Part shown: piece by piece, positions 62,290 to 64,000 of the stretch | Numbering within the stretch: position 1 is the stretch's first letter | Layout: every line of letters starts with the position of its first letter | Notes under the pieces: model-generated | Database searches by the model: none | Seen by the model: the letters and a program-made list of their open reading frames with translations, nothing else | What the model was told of the DNA's origin: nothing | Origin: Vagococcus vulneris | GTDB lineage: Bacteria > Bacillota > Bacilli > Lactobacillales > Vagococcaceae | Length of the DNA stretch: 64,000 nucleotides | Assembly (NCBI RefSeq): GCF_003950515.1 | Contig: NZ_NGJS01000008.1 | Location: 1 to 64,000 of the forward strand | Direction of reading: 5' to 3' | Made by a program: the position numbers and the translations under genes

Positions 62290-62942
62290 TGGTACCTGAC
62301 AAAGGCATTTTTATAACAATAGAAGGTCCGGACGGGGCCGGAAAATCTACGGTAATTCAAGCATTGAAAATACTAATTGAAGAAACGTGTAAAGTTCCTT
62401 TGATGTTAACAAGAGAACCTGGAGGGATAGAGATAGCAGAGCAGATACGTGAAGTTATTTTAAATCCTGAGAATACGGCTATGGACGAGCGGACAGAGGC
62501 TTTGCTTTATGCTGCAGCGCGAAGGCAGCATTTAGTTCAAAAAGTTTTGCCTGCGATTAAAAAAAATAAAATTGTTTTATGCGATCGTTTTGTTGATAGT
62601 TCTTTGGCCTATCAAGGTGCTGGGCGTGATTTAGGGATTGACGCTGTCTGGCAGATTAATCAATTTGCTATTCAAAATGTTATGCCTGATTTAACGTTGT
62701 ATTTAGATGTTCCCATTGAACTCGGTTTAGCAAGAATTAAATCAGGTCGAAAAGCCAGTGAACTTGACCGCCTGGATCAAGAAAACATTGAATTTCATTT
62801 AAAAGTTCGTGAGGCGTATATATCACTTTTAAAACGTTTTCCAGATAGAATGAAGCTGATTGACGCATCATTAGATATAGAAACTGTTACATTAGCGTGT
62901 TACAATTTAATCAAGGATCAATTTCCGATTTATTTTAATTAA
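62289..62942 (+). CDS. tmk: Thymidylate kinase
   Basis: It phosphorylates dTMP to dTDP. At 217 aa the P-loop is [10 protein letters not shown], the substrate loop [24 protein letters not shown] (DR motif), and the LID region [15 protein letters not shown]. It starts with GTG at 62289, which shares its G with the recR stop codon, so it is likely coupled. It belongs to the conserved recR-tmk-darA-holB group. Confidence 0.96.
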   Translation: MVPDKGIFITIEGPDGAGKSTVIQALKILIEETCKVPLMLTREPGGIEIAEQIREVILNPENTAMDERTEALLYAAARRQHLVQKVLPAIKKNKIVLCDRFVDSSLAYQGAGRDLGIDAVWQINQFAIQNVMPDLTLYLDVPIELGLARIKSGRKASELDRLDQENIEFHLKVREAYISLLKRFPDRMKLIDASLDIETVTLACYNLIKDQFPIYFN

Positions 62943-62956
62943 GGAGATGTGTCAAA

Positions 62957-63286
62957 ATGAAGTTATTATTAGCGATTGTTCAAAATAAAGATAGTAACCG
63001 TTTGTCAAGTGAATTTAATCAAGCCAATGTAAGAGCGACAAAATTATCGACAACTGGTGGCTTTTTAAGATCTGGAAACACAACTTTTATCGTTGGGATT
63101 GAAGATGATCGTGTGGATGAGGCGTTATCAATCATCGAACAAACATGTCAATCAAGAGAACAGTATATGACTTCACCATTTAGTTTGGATATTCCGTTAG
63201 ATACGCAATCCACAGATCCAGTACAAGTACAAGTTGGTGGTGCCACTGTATTTGTAATGCCTGTAGAAGGGTTTTTCCATTTTTAA
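62957..63286 (+). CDS. darA: Cyclic di-AMP receptor DarA (PII-like)
   Basis: At 109 aa it has the PII-like fold. MKLLLAIVQNKDS, RATKLSTTGGFLRSGNTTF (c-di-AMP binding region) and the C-terminal GATVFVMPVEGFFHF are characteristic of DarA/PstA (YaaQ). It binds c-di-AMP and signals to a not fully known target. GGAGATG lies upstream of the ATG. The TAATG overlap couples it to holB. No pathway partners are evident beyond the replication cluster. Confidence 0.94.
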   Translation: MKLLLAIVQNKDSNRLSSEFNQANVRATKLSTTGGFLRSGNTTFIVGIEDDRVDEALSIIEQTCQSREQYMTSPFSLDIPLDTQSTDPVQVQVGGATVFVMPVEGFFHF

Positions 63287-64000
63287 TGACTGAAAATTTA
63301 ACAAATAAAATAAAAATAGCGCAGCCTCAATTGGTTGCGTTTTTTTTAAAAATAGCGCAAGAACATAAAATAAATCATTCTTATATTTTTGAAGGTGAAG
63401 ATAATAATATATTATATGAAACGTCATTATGGTTTGCACAGCTGGTCTTATGTCAAAGTCCATTAACTGATGGTAGTCCATGTGGAATGTGTTTGACATG
63501 TAGACGAATTATTCAACAAGATTATCCTGATGTTTTGACAATCATTCCAGAAGGTCAGACGATTAAAGTAGAACAAGTTCGACAGATGAAACAGTTGTTG
63601 ACAAAAAGTGGATTAGAGAGTCCTAAACGTATTCTGATTATTCGGGAAGCTGAAAAAATGACCGTCACCTCTGCAAATACACTGCTGAAGTTTATTGAGG
63701 AACCAGATGGAGATATGTTTATCATTTTTTTAACTAATAACAGTCAGCGTATTTTGCCGACCATTCAATCTCGATGCCAGCAGATTCATTTAAAACCAGT
63801 AAAAAAAAGTTTGATGATTCAACAATTGATAGAAAAAAATATTCCGCAGACAGTTGCTGGGGAATTAGCTGAAGTATGCGCATCAGTTATATCTGCTGTT
63901 GAATTATTTGAAAATGAATGGTTTAATGATTTTAGGGAAACTGTCCAAAAGTGGTTTAACCAAATTAAGTCAAGAAGTCCATTAGCTTTTATTACGGTTC
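63286..64000 (+). CDS. holB: DNA polymerase III delta' subunit, cut by window end
   Basis: The frame opens with ATGACTGAAAAT (ATG overlapping the darA stop) and is still open at the window end, 238 codons later. It has HSYIFEGED, a zinc-module-like CGMCLTC, VRQMKQLL, a Walker-B-like IIREAEKMT, NTLLKFIEEP and SRCQQIHL, in the order of clamp-loader delta' subunits. The P-loop consensus after FEG is absent (EDNNILYE in place of a GKT-type loop), which fits a non-hydrolysing delta'. The C-terminal domain is outside the window. Confidence 0.92.
   Translation, partial: MTENLTNKIKIAQPQLVAFFLKIAQEHKINHSYIFEGEDNNILYETSLWFAQLVLCQSPLTDGSPCGMCLTCRRIIQQDYPDVLTIIPEGQTIKVEQVRQMKQLLTKSGLESPKRILIIREAEKMTVTSANTLLKFIEEPDGDMFIIFLTNNSQRILPTIQSRCQQIHLKPVKKSLMIQQLIEKNIPQTVAGELAEVCASVISAVELFENEWFNDFRETVQKWFNQIKSRSPLAFITV

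Noticed and set aside
62013-62360. 115-aa antisense frame across recR and tmk
   Set aside because: Both sense genes are certain, and no start signal or conserved motif is seen on the opposite strand.
1-64000. CRISPR array, prophage, integrative element or toxin-antitoxin pair
   Set aside because: No regularly spaced repeats, integrase, phage structural genes or recognisable toxin-antitoxin pairs were found. The only mobile element sign is the IS end at 1-129.

Overview
The window is a contiguous chromosomal segment of a low-GC Gram-positive bacterium, almost certainly a lactic acid bacterium (order Lactobacillales). The evidence is strong AGGAGG-type ribosome binding sites, many TTG starts, a complete mevalonate route to isopentenyl diphosphate, LiaX/LiaY/LiaZ-like envelope-stress genes placed directly before hprK-lgt-gpsA-galU, an EfaCBA-type manganese ABC transporter and a manganese riboswitch in front of a P-type ATPase. 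The liaXYZ-hprK order points to Enterococcaceae or a close relative. HMG-CoA reductase is a stand-alone protein rather than the acetyltransferase fusion of classical enterococci. I cannot name the genus.

Layout. 1-129: end of an IS3-family insertion sequence. 182-5920 (minus): an apparent six-gene operon with a two-TM small protein, a TctA-like carboxylate permease, then mvaK1-mvaD-mvaK2-fni. 6140-9496: ilvE, a cyclophilin lipoprotein and obg. 9655-12183: efaCBA-type Mn transporter behind a promoter with two metalloregulator-like boxes. 12390-15770: rnz, a short-chain dehydrogenase, a LapA-domain protein, rodA. 15806-18272 (minus): mvaS-mvaA. 18424-23876: ribosomal protein L25, an M42 peptidase, lexA, a DUF896 protein and transketolase. 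24055-28026: aminotransferase, DUF2187 protein, nagA with a NagR-like operator, and a Xaa-Pro dipeptidase. 28206-31674: an ABC exporter whose large permease carries a frameshift. 31727-36111: two FUSC-type membrane proteins, a lipoprotein, and a small cluster of cell-wall enzymes. 36182-43166: a barrel protein, a pyridoxal kinase-like protein, DUF1149, a 739-aa coiled-coil protein, tex and SprT, followed by tRNA-Leu(GAG). 43529-51794: serine hydrolase, YoaK-like protein, liaXYZ, hprK, lgt, gpsA, galU. 51836-55743: a nucleoid-associated protein, then riboswitch and P-type ATPase. 56225-59373 (minus): a YdjI-YdjG-YdjH-like membrane-stress operon. 59532 to the end: dnaX, ebfC, recR, tmk, darA, holB (cut by the window edge).

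How the parts work together. Isoprenoid precursor synthesis is split over two loci, mvaS-mvaA (acetoacetyl-CoA to mevalonate) and mvaK1-mvaD-mvaK2-fni (mevalonate to IPP/DMAPP). The second locus is headed by an orphan TctA-type transporter, which raises the possibility of uptake or export of mevalonate or a related carboxylate. This is the most interesting hypothesis in the window. Manganese is controlled at both ends, with import (efaCBA) behind likely repressor boxes and efflux behind a Mn-sensing yybP-ykoY riboswitch. Two unlinked envelope-stress modules (liaXYZ and ydjI-G-H) and several wall enzymes suggest well-developed cell-envelope defence.

All calls come from reading sequence and motifs. 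No database search was possible. Several start codons were moved from the longest open frame to the one supported by a ribosome binding site, and these are stated per gene.
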